A DNA stretch of 64,000 bases from Salipaludibacillus sp047795645 (GTDB taxonomy: Bacteria; Bacillota; Bacilli; Bacillales; Salisediminibacteriaceae). The notes beneath the pieces are model-generated. The model was not told the DNA's origin. It made no database searches and saw nothing but the letters and a program-made list of their open reading frames with translations. This document shows, piece after piece, positions 26,052 through 34,680 of this stretch. Position 1 is the first letter of the stretch. Each line of letters opens with the position of its first letter. The translations under genes were made by a program, and so were the position numbers. The stretch lies in the NCBI RefSeq assembly GCF_047795645.1, contig NZ_CP181045.1, forward strand, positions 1,736,001 to 1,800,000, in the 5' to 3' direction.

Positions 26052-28814
26052 CTATTCGTAATGATTCACGATCGTATCAGTACAATCTAGGCACAACCCA
26101 GGATGGTCAGCATTTGTTCCTAGTTCAGTCGAAACGATCCAACAACGTTCACACGTCTCACCCTCAGCACGCATAATTGCAACGGATAAGTTATCGTAGG
26201 CTTTCGCTTCCGTCGAAGCATCAGCACGATTGCCAACGATTGTCGCTCCAGAAGTAATGAAAAGTTTATTCAAATCATCAATTGATTCTAAAAGCTCTCG
26301 ATCTTTTCCATTCGCATAAACGTTAACGTGAGCATGAAGAGTTTTCTTGATCCCCTGCTCATTTCTCGCATCTTCTAACGCCTTTAATACGTCATCTCGT
26401 AACACCATGAAACGGTCCCACTTATCACAAAGCTCTGATACACCTTCGTACGATTGCACTTCAGGCATATCCGTTAATTGAACGCTATTTTCCTTAACCG
26501 CTGGAATGTGTTTCCACACTTCATCTGCAGTATGAGAAAGAATTGGTGAAAGAAGCTTTACAAGAACAGAAATTGTTTCATACATAACGGTTTGAATACG
26601 ACGACGACCAAGATCGTCCGCATGCTTAATATAGAGAGTATCCTTGGCAATATCCATATAAAATGAACTTAGCTCGATCGTACAAAAGTTGTGAACTTTG
26701 TTATAAACTGCAGCAAATTGATACTCTTCGTATCCTTTTTTGACATCGCGAACTAAATCATTTAACTTCACCATCATATATTTATCGACTTGTGAAAGGT
26801 TTTCAAACGGAACAGCATTTACCTTTGGATCAAAGTCGTGTAAATTCCCAAGAAGAAAACGAAATGTGTTGCGAATCTTACGGTACACTTCTGCAACTTG
26901 TTTCAAAATATCGTCTGAGACTCTTACGTCAGCTTGATAGTCTGCAGAAGCAACCCACAAGCGTAAGATATCAGCTCCTAGTTGTTTCATGACTTTATTC
27001 GGAACAACTACGTTTCCGATCGATTTGCTCATCTTCTTCCCTTTACCATCTAACGCAAATCCATGACTAATAACCGATTTAAAAGGCGCTTTTCCCGTCA
27101 CTGCGACTGCAGTAGATAAAGATGAATTAAACCAACCACGATATTGGTCAGAACCTTCAAGATAAACATCTGCCGGTCGAACGAGATCGTCTCTCTCTTC
27201 TAAAACTGCTTGGTGAGAAGAGCCTGAATCAAACCATACATCCATGATATCTGTTTCTTTTGTGAATGTTCCGTTCGGACTCTGCTCAGAAGTAAACCCT
27301 TCTGGGAGTAAGTCTTTCGTATCCCACTCAAACCAAATATTTGAACCATGTTGCCGGAACAAGTCAGAAACATGTGTGATCGTCTCATCATTGATAATCG
27401 GCTGTTCATCTTCCCCATAAAAAACTGGGATCGGAACGCCCCATGCACGTTGGCGAGAAATACACCAGTCTCCACGGTCTCGAACCATATTAAACAGCCT
27501 CGTTTCGCCCCACTTAGGTAACCACTCCACTGCTTGAACTTCTTCTAGTAACTGTTCTCTGAAATCTTTAATTGATGCAAACCATTGAGCTGTAGCACGA
27601 AAAATGACAGGTTTCTTCGTACGCCAATCATGTGGATATGAATGTGTGAAGAAATTCAATTTCAATAATGCTCCTACTTCTTCCAATTTTTCAGAAATTG
27701 GCTTATTAGCAGCATCGTAAAATAAACCTTCAAACATCGGCGCTTCGTCTGTAAAAACACCTTTATCATTGACTGGACATAAAACATCTAACCCGTAATG
27801 TTGTCCAACAATATAGTCATCTTCCCCGTGTCCAGGTGCTGTGTGCACACAACCTGTACCAGCCTCTGTTGTGACATGATCTCCAAGGATAACGAGAGAT
27901 TCTCTCTCATATAAAGGGTGCTTCGCTTTAATATTTTCTAACTCTGCCCCTTTGAACGTATCAACAATCTCATTCGTTTCCCATTCCAGTTCTTTTTCTA
28001 ACGTCTCAATCAGATCTTTTGCTACGACTAATTTACTACCATTCACCTTTACAACTGCATAAGTTAATTCTGGATGCAAAGCGATCGCAAGGTTTGCTGG
28101 AATCGTCCATGGTGTTGTCGTCCAGATGACAAACTTCTCATCTCCTGATAAGACACCTTTTCCGTCCATCACATCGAATGCAACATAAATCGATGGAGAG
28201 CGTGTATCATGATATTCAATCTCCGCTTCAGCCAAAGCAGACTCGGAAGATGGGGACCAATAAACAGGTTTTTTTCCTTTATAAATGTACCCCTTCTTTG
28301 CCATATCCCCAAAAACTTTAATCTGTTGCGCTTCATATTCATGGGTCAAAGTCACATATGGATTTTCCCAATCTCCTCGTACTCCTAGTCGTTTAAATTG
28401 TTCACGTTGGCTATCGATCTGTACCAAAGCATATTCCTCACACTTTTTACGGAATTCTGCAATCGATAATTTTTTACGGTCTACTTTCCCTTTTTTCGTC
28501 AAAGCTGTTTCGATTGGAAGACCATGTGTATCCCAACCTGGTACGTAAGGTGCATGGAAACCGCTCATTGATTTATAGCGAACAATAAAGTCCTTTAAAA
28601 CCTTATTTAACGCATGACCCATGTGAATATCACCATTTGCATATGGAGGACCGTCGTGTAATACAAATAACGGTCTGCCTTTTGTTCGTTCTTGTACTTT
28701 TTCATAAATTCCCATTTCATTCCAATTCATCTGCATTTCTGGCTCCCGATTCGGAAGGTTTCCCCTCATCGGAAATTCTGTTTTTGGCATCAATAATGTC
28801 TCTTTATATTCCAT
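26052..28814 (-). CDS. ileS: Isoleucyl-tRNA synthetase
   Basis: 920 residues. A class I synthetase charging tRNA-Ile. The HIGH motif appears as HMGH near residue 60 and KMSKS as KKMSKS near 595. The editing (CP1) domain lies between them, and the C-terminus has a zinc ribbon (CERCW...CLDC). This is the bacterial type with the C-terminal zinc finger, so it is expected to be mupirocin-sensitive (family knowledge). An AGGAGG site precedes the ATG. Expression is governed by the T-box leader upstream. Confidence 0.98.
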   Translation of the reverse strand: MEYKETLLMPKTEFPMRGNLPNREPEMQMNWNEMGIYEKVQERTKGRPLFVLHDGPPYANGDIHMGHALNKVLKDFIVRYKSMSGFHAPYVPGWDTHGLPIETALTKKGKVDRKKLSIAEFRKKCEEYALVQIDSQREQFKRLGVRGDWENPYVTLTHEYEAQQIKVFGDMAKKGYIYKGKKPVYWSPSSESALAEAEIEYHDTRSPSIYVAFDVMDGKGVLSGDEKFVIWTTTPWTIPANLAIALHPELTYAVVKVNGSKLVVAKDLIETLEKELEWETNEIVDTFKGAELENIKAKHPLYERESLVILGDHVTTEAGTGCVHTAPGHGEDDYIVGQHYGLDVLCPVNDKGVFTDEAPMFEGLFYDAANKPISEKLEEVGALLKLNFFTHSYPHDWRTKKPVIFRATAQWFASIKDFREQLLEEVQAVEWLPKWGETRLFNMVRDRGDWCISRQRAWGVPIPVFYGEDEQPIINDETITHVSDLFRQHGSNIWFEWDTKDLLPEGFTSEQSPNGTFTKETDIMDVWFDSGSSHQAVLEERDDLVRPADVYLEGSDQYRGWFNSSLSTAVAVTGKAPFKSVISHGFALDGKGKKMSKSIGNVVVPNKVMKQLGADILRLWVASADYQADVRVSDDILKQVAEVYRKIRNTFRFLLGNLHDFDPKVNAVPFENLSQVDKYMMVKLNDLVRDVKKGYEEYQFAAVYNKVHNFCTIELSSFYMDIAKDTLYIKHADDLGRRRIQTVMYETISVLVKLLSPILSHTADEVWKHIPAVKENSVQLTDMPEVQSYEGVSELCDKWDRFMVLRDDVLKALEDARNEQGIKKTLHAHVNVYANGKDRELLESIDDLNKLFITSGATIVGNRADASTEAKAYDNLSVAIMRAEGETCERCWIVSTELGTNADHPGLCLDCTDTIVNHYE

Positions 28815-28944
28815 CGTTATTCCTCCTGATTTCTATACTTCATTTATGCGGTACTATTCATGAAAGCTTACCATGACATAACACTTATAAACCTAGACTC
28901 TGTTAAGCACCTTTGCTGATTCTTAAAAAATCACCAATTAGCTA

Positions 28945-29225
28945 AACAAAAAAACCTCCTCATCCACATAGGGACGAGAAGGAAAACCCGCGTTACCACC
29001 CTTATAAGTATTGTCTTCATAATAAAAACAATAACTCACTCAGCATGACATATCGGTCATGAACCGGCATAATTTACTAAAAAAGACTACTCTTTTTGTT
29101 CAGTATGCAGCTCCAGGGGGATATTCAAAATAGATAGACATCGGTCTCACACCGTCACCGATTCGCTTTAGTCACCATTCTATTTTTACTAGCCCTTTCA
29201 ACGCTATTTATTAAAATCTTAGCAA
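28945..29225 (-). promoter_or_regulatory. T-box riboswitch of ileS
   Basis: The minus-strand leader holds the T-box AAGGGTGGTAACGCGGG (28987-29003), with the TGGT that pairs with an uncharged tRNA 3' end, and a terminator (28947-28983, CCTTCTC...GAGGAGG plus T run) that it competes with. In the Stem I specifier loop, GAATATCCCC contains ATC at 29120-29122, an isoleucine codon. Uncharged tRNA-Ile should stabilise antitermination. GGTAACGCGG differs by one base from the usual GGTACCGCGG. Confidence 0.95.
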
Positions 29226-29255
29226 AGAATTTCTAACCTTAATCATATCATTTAC

Positions 29256-29285
29256 AGTATAAGATACATTCATTTTCTTCGTCAA
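29256..29285 (-). promoter_or_regulatory. Sigma-A promoter of ileS
   Basis: Minus-strand TTGACG (29280-29285), 18-base spacer, TATACT (29256-29261), placed between the divIVA stop and the T-box leader. Confidence 0.75.
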
Positions 29286-29291
29286 GAATGT

Positions 29292-29795
29292 TTATATGTT
29301 TTCATATGACTCTTCTTCATCTTTTTCAGTAGCAGTCTGACTTAAATCATCCCAATCATCTGTGTTTAACATTTCTAATTGCGCTTCTAATAACATTCTA
29401 AAGCGTGTCCGATAAACAGATGCCTCTTTCTTCAATTCTTCTATCTCAAGTGCGACTTTTCTTGACTTACCAAGAGCTTCATTGATAATTCGATCGGAAT
29501 TTTTTTCTGACTCTTTAATAATCAATTTCGCCTCTTTATCGGCATTTCTCGTAACACCCTCGGCTGTTTCTTGAGCAACGAGGATTGATTTGTTCAACGT
29601 CATTTCAATGTTAGAAAAATGAGTCAATTTGTCTTCCAATTCTTGAACACGATCATATAGTTCCTTCTTTTCACGCATAACCATTTCGTAATCTTTAATA
29701 ATTTGATCTAAAAATTCATTGACTTCGTCCTCATCATAGCCTCGAAATCCTCTTGTAAACTCCTTGTTATGAATATCTAAGGGAGTTAATGGCAT
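29292..29795 (-). CDS. divIVA: DivIVA, polar and septal membrane-curvature protein
   Basis: 167 residues. Binds negatively curved membrane at septa and poles and recruits MinJ/MinD and, during sporulation, RacA. The N-terminal lipid-binding domain has PLTPLDIHNKEFTRGFRGYD with the membrane-inserting Phe-Arg pair near 17-18. The rest is coiled coil, ending in an acidic tail. It is the last gene of the ylmE-sepF-ylmG-ylmH-divIVA run. Confidence 0.96.
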   Translation of the reverse strand: MPLTPLDIHNKEFTRGFRGYDEDEVNEFLDQIIKDYEMVMREKKELYDRVQELEDKLTHFSNIEMTLNKSILVAQETAEGVTRNADKEAKLIIKESEKNSDRIINEALGKSRKVALEIEELKKEASVYRTRFRMLLEAQLEMLNTDDWDDLSQTATEKDEEESYENI

Positions 29796-29873
29796 ATGAA
29801 AAACACCTCCGAATGTTAGTTAGTATGTATCATATTTCGACATAACCAAGCAAGAACCCTTTTAAAAACAAAC

Positions 29874-30647
29874 TTATTTAGGAAATCCTAGAACAAGTCT
29901 TTGTTTCCCTTTTTTCGTTTCACCATTTTTTTCCATTAATTCACATCTACCTTGTCCTTTCATTGAAAGGACATCTCCCTCTTCTAATTGATACGAGGGA
30001 TCAACAACAACTTTCCAATTGACTTTTACACTTTCACTTACTATTTGCGGTTTCACTTTAGATCTTGAAATACGAAACGCCTCTGAAATAACTGTATCCA
30101 ATCGCATCGAAGACACTGTAACAAATGATTCTTCTAACATCTTAACTTGCTCGATCACTTGATCATCAGGTATCGGTTCTAATTCGATTTTAGCCTTTCC
30201 TACTGATTGAAAGTTGACGAGTATATAATCAGCTACTTCTTGTGACATAATAATTTGGAACCTTCCTTCCTTGGAAAGAATGTCACCAAACTTATCACGC
30301 TTCATTCCTATGCTCATCAAGGAACCAAGAATTTGCGGATGTTCGATCGTAACAAATTTGCTAGGATAATGTAATTCAAATGCACAAACTTGAAAGTCAT
30401 CTTTTTTAGGGGTTAAATAATCAGGATAAAGAAGTGCTCTCTTTCTTTCAGCACTCTCATGGCCACCCCAAAAACTTACATTAACTTCATCAGAGTTTCC
30501 AATTAATGATAGTAGCATTTTTTGTTGCCTTGGATCTAAAAAATCTGTTATCTTCGATCGATATTCTAGTTCAACTAAAGATTTCCAATCGACAACTTGA
30601 TCAACAAAAGCATGCTCATCTTTACGATAATGCTCGTAAATAGACAT
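29874..30647 (-). CDS. ylmH: YlmH, S4-domain RNA-binding protein
   Basis: 257 residues. An N-terminal YlmH-specific domain followed by an S4 domain at about 180-240 (RLDTVISEAFRISRSK...). In B. subtilis YlmH acts in ribosome quality control, binding stalled 50S-peptidyl-tRNA as a back-up to RqcH, and it is a neighbour of division genes. ATG 30647 follows AGGAAG by 8 bases, better than the in-frame GTG upstream. Confidence 0.92.
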   Translation of the reverse strand: MSIYEHYRKDEHAFVDQVVDWKSLVELEYRSKITDFLDPRQQKMLLSLIGNSDEVNVSFWGGHESAERKRALLYPDYLTPKKDDFQVCAFELHYPSKFVTIEHPQILGSLMSIGMKRDKFGDILSKEGRFQIIMSQEVADYILVNFQSVGKAKIELEPIPDDQVIEQVKMLEESFVTVSSMRLDTVISEAFRISRSKVKPQIVSESVKVNWKVVVDPSYQLEEGDVLSMKGQGRCELMEKNGETKKGKQRLVLGFPK

Positions 30648-30664
30648 TAAAAACACTTCCTACT

Positions 30665-30928
30665 TTAAATAATAAGAGAGAATAAGTATCTTACTCCATC
30701 CATCGCAAAACGAAGCGAAAATATTGCAACAAGTGGTGAAAGATCAATCATTCCTAATGGTGGAATAATTTGTCTGAAAGGAGCAAAAAATGGTTCAACT
30801 ATTTTACTTATCGTTTGACCAAAGGCTGACTCTCTAGAATTTGGGATCCACGACATAAAAATATATATAATACAAACAAACCAATAAAGGCGCATGCCTG
30901 TTAAAATAATCTCTGCAACAACTGCCAC
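30665..30928 (-). CDS. ylmG: YlmG, YggT-family membrane protein
   Basis: 87 residues with two predicted membrane helices and the YggT signature (SWIPNSRESAFG, then PFFAPFRQIIPPLGMIDLSPL). Its function is poorly defined; relatives affect chromosome and plastid nucleoid distribution and membrane organisation, and it always neighbours sepF. GTG 30928 and GTG 30937 are both possible starts; the inner one has better spacing from GGGAAGG. Confidence 0.88.
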   Translation of the reverse strand: MAVVAEIILTGMRLYWFVCIIYIFMSWIPNSRESAFGQTISKIVEPFFAPFRQIIPPLGMIDLSPLVAIFSLRFAMDGVRYLFSLII

Positions 30929-30949
30929 TTTTATCACCTTCCCTTACTT

Positions 30950-31375
30950 CTATGATTCTTGAAACATTTCTGAAATCGATCCTGTTACATCTACATTATC
31001 AGGTGTACAGAGAAAAATGCAATTACCAAGCTTTTGAATATCCCCACCAATAGCGTATACTGTTCCGCTTAGAAAATCCACAATTCTTTTTGCTTGATCT
31101 CTTGAAATTCGCTGTAAATTAATTACGACAGCCTTACGATTTTTCAATTGGTCTGCTATTTCTTGTACTTCGTCATAACTGTGTGGTTCAAGAAGAATCA
31201 CCTTAGCCTGGCTCTGGACACTACTTAAACTAACTATATTTCCTTTGTCTTTTCTTTGTTTACTTTCTGGAGTATGGAAGTCTGTTTCTTTAAACTCTTC
31301 GTCCACTTCTTCCTCATTCTCATTATATTCATCATCAAGTTCAAAAAAACGTTGAAATTTTCTTTTTAAGGTCAT
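30950..31375 (-). CDS. sepF: SepF, FtsZ-bundling and membrane-anchoring division protein
   Basis: 141 residues. The N-terminal amphipathic helix (residues 1-12, rich in Lys, Arg and Phe) anchors to membrane. An acidic linker follows, then the globular domain (about 60-135) with the SYDEVQEIADQLKNRKAVVINL and FLSGTVYAIGGDIQKLG blocks that form rings and bind the FtsZ tail. It overlaps functionally with FtsA. ATG 31375 is preceded by GAGGTGA. Confidence 0.96.
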   Translation of the reverse strand: MTLKRKFQRFFELDDEYNENEEEVDEEFKETDFHTPESKQRKDKGNIVSLSSVQSQAKVILLEPHSYDEVQEIADQLKNRKAVVINLQRISRDQAKRIVDFLSGTVYAIGGDIQKLGNCIFLCTPDNVDVTGSISEMFQES

Positions 31376-31391
31376 GATTTCACCTCACCTT

Positions 31392-32075
31392 TTAGTTTTC
31401 TTTTCCTACAAGTGATGATCCGACCCGAATAAATGTGGCCCCTTCTTCAATTGCTATTTCATAATCATTAGACATTCCCATGGACAATTCTTGACAAGGA
31501 GCGTGTAGCCACTTCTTTTCTTTTACTTCTTCTTTCAACTGACGTAGTTTTTTAAAAGCTGGACGGAGACTTTCCGTATCTTCTACATAAGGTGCCATCG
31601 TCATCAATCCAACGACTTCAATCGAATCGAATTTTTTTAATTCCTCAATAAAGGAGGTAACTTCATTAGGAGCAATTCCTGATTTGGATTCTTCTCCAGT
31701 CACATTCACTTGAACAAAACATTTCATTTTACGACCTTCACGCATGCGATGATCAATTTCTTTCGCTAAAGAAAGACGATCGAGTGAATGAATATAATCA
31801 AATGCATGGATCATCTTTTTTACTTTCTTTGATTGCAAGTTTCCGATAAAATGCCACCCTACGTTATCACCTATCGCATTCCATTTATCTAAACCTTCTT
31901 CAATACGGTTTTCACCAAGATGTTTAATACCAGCGATTACTGCTTCATTCGCCGTTTCAATCGACACATATTTCGTCACAGCAATAATTTTTATATCTTC
32001 TGGATTCCTATTTGATCGTTGACAAGCTTCACTAATAGATGCTTGTACATTTTTAACATTCTGTTTAACTGACAA
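31392..32075 (-). CDS. ylmE: YggS-family PLP-binding protein
   Basis: 227 residues. A pyridoxal-phosphate homeostasis protein (alanine racemase N-terminal fold) without known catalytic activity. The PLP lysine is in KIIAVTKYVS, and NRIEEGLDKW and the C-terminal GSSLVGKEN fit the family. The open frame extends to 32177, but TTG 32075 lies 7 bases after AAAGGAG and gives the normal family length, so the extra N-terminus is probably untranslated leader. Confidence 0.92.
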   Translation of the reverse strand: MSVKQNVKNVQASISEACQRSNRNPEDIKIIAVTKYVSIETANEAVIAGIKHLGENRIEEGLDKWNAIGDNVGWHFIGNLQSKKVKKMIHAFDYIHSLDRLSLAKEIDHRMREGRKMKCFVQVNVTGEESKSGIAPNEVTSFIEELKKFDSIEVVGLMTMAPYVEDTESLRPAFKKLRQLKEEVKEKKWLHAPCQELSMGMSNDYEIAIEEGATFIRVGSSLVGKEN

Positions 32076-32330
32076 TCGACAAACTCCTTTCGTGACGGAT
32101 ATAAAAAGCACATGCGCTTTGATAAGGGACTTTGAAGCTGAAGTTAGTCGAGTGAAATCCTCCAAGCGGAAAGTCACATGGGGCTAAACAACACCCCATA
32201 AATGATTTACTCTTTTTGTCACTGTGTTCTAGTTCTTCTAATGTGATAAATAACCTATCATTCGAATTATTTTATGATTATCATATAATAAACTCTCTTA
32301 AAGTATAAAGAAATTTGTTCAATCAAGCAA
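32076..32330 (-). promoter_or_regulatory. Promoter and long leader of the ylmE-sepF operon
   Basis: Minus-strand TTGCTT (32325-32330), 17-base spacer, TATACT (32302-32307) looks like a sigma-A promoter. About 220 bases of leader follow before ylmE, including a stem ATGGGG / CCCCAT at about 32177-32201 that lacks a T run. B. subtilis has ylmD here; nothing resembling it is seen. Confidence 0.55.
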
Positions 32331-32417
32331 TGGTTTCCATTAAGGATCTCGAAATTGTTTGGAAAAAGATAGTTTTTGTCATTTTGTTGTTGTTCATGGA
32401 CTTTATATTTTGGGGCA

Positions 32418-32681
32418 TTATTCTTTACCTAAATGTTCTGAAGCCCCTCTTCTTTCTAAACGCACAAGAATAACATCCGACCCTATTTTTACAATGTTTT
32501 TCCAAGGAACAATCGTCTCTTCATCCCTCTGAAACAAACTTTTCATTCTTCCTCCACCAATAATAATTGCTTCTACGCGACCTTTTTCCAAATTGATATC
32601 AATATCAGTAAGATGACCTAGCAATGTGCCGTCAGCTAAATTTACGATATCTTTCGACTGAAGCTCTGACATATTTAACAT
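32418..32681 (-). CDS. ylmC: YlmC/YmxH family PRC-barrel protein
   Basis: 87 residues. A small PRC-barrel protein of the sporulation-associated YlmC/YmxH group; the biochemical role is unknown. The core GTLLGHLTDIDINLEKGRVEAII and VPWKNIVKIGSDVILV are typical. AAAGGGG precedes the start; ATG 32681 or the ATG three codons later could be used. In many Firmicutes it lies beside sigG, as here, which suggests late or sporulation-linked expression. Confidence 0.88.
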   Translation of the reverse strand: MLNMSELQSKDIVNLADGTLLGHLTDIDINLEKGRVEAIIIGGGRMKSLFQRDEETIVPWKNIVKIGSDVILVRLERRGASEHLGKE

Positions 32682-32873
32682 TTTCTAATCCCCTTTCTTA
32701 TCCCTGTCCTTCATTAATCTTATGCTTCATACGGATTAGATATAATCTAAAGTTAGACGATGATTGCCTTATTACAATTTCTATTTATGCATGAGTTATG
32801 GACACTCCGGGAGGAAGATACACGTTGAGTGTCTTGAAAAGAGAGACATAAGTATACCTAATCTGGTCAACAC
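32682..32873. other. Unassigned sequence between ylmC and repeat copy A
   Basis: About 190 bases with no gene. B. subtilis carries ylmA between sigG and ylmC; it is absent here. The ylmC promoter is presumably inside but I cannot place it. Confidence 0.4.
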
Positions 32874-32972
32874 ATTAGAAAAACTTGGCTTGTCGCCAAG
32901 TTCTTCATGGCGAAAGGCTTATTTTATCTAATATTTTAATCCTTTAACGAAAGTAGACATTCTTAAAGTACT
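32874..32972 (-). repeat. Terminator-linked dispersed repeat, copy A
   Basis: On the minus strand it runs from TACTTTAAGAATGTCTAC to a terminal hairpin ACTTGGC-GACAA-GCCAAGT followed by TTTTTCTAAT. It begins directly 3' of the sigG terminator. Clearly homologous to copies at 56408, 58274 and 61322 and to a shortened one at 7787. Confidence 0.9.
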
Positions 32973-32979
32973 AAAAAAA

Positions 32980-33002
32980 TAACCTGGTATTTCCCAGGTT
33001 AT
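32980..33002 (-). terminator. sigG intrinsic terminator
   Basis: Stem ATAACCTGG / CCAGGTTAT around a short loop, overlapping the sigG stop codon and followed by TTTTTTT on the minus strand. Confidence 0.9.
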
Positions 33003-33787
33003 TCGCCAGCGTGCTTATTCATTTGATTAATTGCTGCTTTCTCTAAACGAGAAACTTGTGCTTGAGATATTCCAATTTCATCGGCAACTTCCATTTGTGT
33101 TTTTCCTTGGAAGAAACGCATATCTAAAATTGTTTTTTCCCTTTCATTTAAACGAATCATCGCTTCTTTCAAAGCAATTTCTTCAATCCAATTAGAATCT
33201 TTCAGTTTGTCATCACTTATTTGATCCATCACATAGATCGGGTCCCCACCATCGTTATAAATCGGTTCAAATAATGAGACTGGATCTTGTATCGCATCCA
33301 AAGCAAAAACTACTTCTTCTTTGGGAACTCCTAGCACTTTCGCAATTTCTTGAACAGTTGGCTCTCCTTCCCTTTTCTTTTCACTCATGAGGTTGTCTCG
33401 AACTTGAAGTGCCTTATAAGCAATATCACGCAACGATCTCGAAACTCGAATAGGGTTGTTGTCTCGTAAATACCGCCTAATTTCCCCAATAATCATAGGC
33501 ACCGCATAGGTAGAAAATTTTACATTCTGTCCAAGATCAAAATTATCAATTGATTTCATCAACCCAATACACCCAACTTGAAAAAGGTCGTCAACATATT
33601 CTCCCCTATTATTAAAACGTTGGATAACACTCAACACTAAACGTAGATTTCCGTTAACGAGTTCTTCTCTCGCATCAGGATCATCTTCTTCTTGCATTTT
33701 TTTAAAGAGAATACGCATTTCTTTGTTTTTTAACACAGGTAGTTTGGACGTATCTACACCGCAAATTTCCACTTTATTTCGTGACAA
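32999..33787 (-). CDS. sigG: RNA polymerase sporulation sigma factor sigma-G
   Basis: 262 residues. Late forespore sigma factor. Nearly invariant blocks with B. subtilis: SRNKVEICGVDTSKLPVL at the N-terminus, region 2 (LVNGNLRLVLSVIQRF, YVDDLFQVGCIGLMKSIDNF), and region 4 (QGKTQMEVADEIGISQAQVSRLEKAA). TTG 33787 lies 6 bases after GGGAGGG and gives the known N-terminus; B. subtilis also uses a weak start (GTG). Located 3' of sigE, so read-through from spoIIG is expected, and its own leader has a hairpin that would hide the ribosome-binding site. Confidence 0.97.
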   Translation of the reverse strand: MSRNKVEICGVDTSKLPVLKNKEMRILFKKMQEEDDPDAREELVNGNLRLVLSVIQRFNNRGEYVDDLFQVGCIGLMKSIDNFDLGQNVKFSTYAVPMIIGEIRRYLRDNNPIRVSRSLRDIAYKALQVRDNLMSEKKREGEPTVQEIAKVLGVPKEEVVFALDAIQDPVSLFEPIYNDGGDPIYVMDQISDDKLKDSNWIEEIALKEAMIRLNEREKTILDMRFFQGKTQMEVADEIGISQAQVSRLEKAAINQMNKHAGE

Positions 33788-33791
33788 TGGA

Positions 33792-33850
33792 TTCCCTCCC
33801 ATCAGGAGATAGTTACAGAATCAGTATCTCCTCAGGAGGGAAATTTATGC
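33792..33850 (-). promoter_or_regulatory. sigG leader hairpin with embedded sigma-F-type promoter
   Basis: The sigG ribosome-binding site GGGAGGGAA (33792-33800) is exactly complementary to TTCCCTCC (33835-33842), and just inside AGGAGATA (33825-33832) pairs with TATCTCCT (33804-33811). A candidate sigma-F/G promoter, GCATA (33846-33850) then GGAGATAC (33824-33831), overlaps the 5' arm, so transcripts from it would lack that arm. Confidence 0.6.
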
Positions 33851-33911
33851 AGACTAGCTTATTCGAAAAATAAAGATTACTGCTTAAACCTAAGCGGGAG
33901 AATCGTTCACG

Positions 33912-34631
33912 CTATATCATTTTATTAAATTCTTTTTGCAGACGTTTGATGATCCTCTTTTCTAACCTTGATATATAAGATTGTGAAATCCCAAGCATGT
34001 CTGCTACATCCTTTTGTGTTTTTTCTTCCTCTCCAGCGAGTCCGAATCGAAGTTCCATAATCTGTTTTTCACGGTCATTTAAAGAAAGTAGAGCTTTAAC
34101 CAGTAATTTTCTATCTACTTTTTCTTCCATTCCTTTTGTAATAATATCTTCCTCTGTACCTAAAACATCAGATAATAAAAGTTCATTTCCATCCCAATCA
34201 ATATTAAGCGGTTCATCAAAAGACACTTCTGATCTTAATTTATTATTTCTTCTTAAATACATTAAAATTTCATTTTCAATGCATCTTGACGCGTATGTGG
34301 CAAGTTTTATCTTTTTTTCAGGGTTAAACGTATTTACAGCTTTGATTAGGCCGATTGTTCCAATACTTATTAAATCTTCAATATTAATTCCTGTGTTCTC
34401 AAATTTACGTGCAATATAAACAACAAGACGCAAGTTTCGTTCAATTAATATAGCTCGAACAGATTCATCACCGTCGGGAAGTTTTCCTAGTAAATAAGCT
34501 TCCTCATCTTTTGATAATGGGGGCGGTAGTGCTTCACTTCCACCTATGTAATAAACTTCATTGGACTTCAATCCAAATTTCGCAAGTAATCGATACCACA
34601 ATAATTTGATACGGATCATATTCTTTTTCAT
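33912..34631 (-). CDS. sigE: RNA polymerase sporulation sigma factor sigma-E (pro-form)
   Basis: 239 residues. Early mother-cell sigma factor made as an inactive precursor. The basic, hydrophobic N-terminal pro-sequence (about the first 27 residues, up to LKSNEVYYIGGSEALPPP) is removed by SpoIIGA after SpoIIR signalling. Region 2 (NLRLVVYIARKFENTGINIEDLISIGTIGL) and region 4 (MLGISQSYISRLEKR) are clear. AGGAGG precedes the ATG. It follows spoIIGA by about 50 bases in the spoIIG operon. Confidence 0.98.
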   Translation of the reverse strand: MKKNMIRIKLLWYRLLAKFGLKSNEVYYIGGSEALPPPLSKDEEAYLLGKLPDGDESVRAILIERNLRLVVYIARKFENTGINIEDLISIGTIGLIKAVNTFNPEKKIKLATYASRCIENEILMYLRRNNKLRSEVSFDEPLNIDWDGNELLLSDVLGTEEDIITKGMEEKVDRKLLVKALLSLNDREKQIMELRFGLAGEEEKTQKDVADMLGISQSYISRLEKRIIKRLQKEFNKMI

Positions 34632-34680
34632 TAAATCTCCTCCTTGAGTGGTTTGATAGTCTTGGAATCATTTTGAATGA

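Noticed and set aside
26740..28876. Several plus-strand frames over ileS
   Set aside because: They are antisense shadows of a highly conserved gene with no signals of their own.
32076..32177. N-terminal extension of ylmE
   Set aside because: The extra 34 codons do not match the family. A TTG with a proper ribosome-binding site at 32075 gives the normal protein.
32177..32201. ATGGGG/CCCCAT hairpin as a terminator or riboswitch
   Set aside because: No T run follows and it matches no riboswitch or ribosomal leader that I recognise; kept only as a note in the leader entry.
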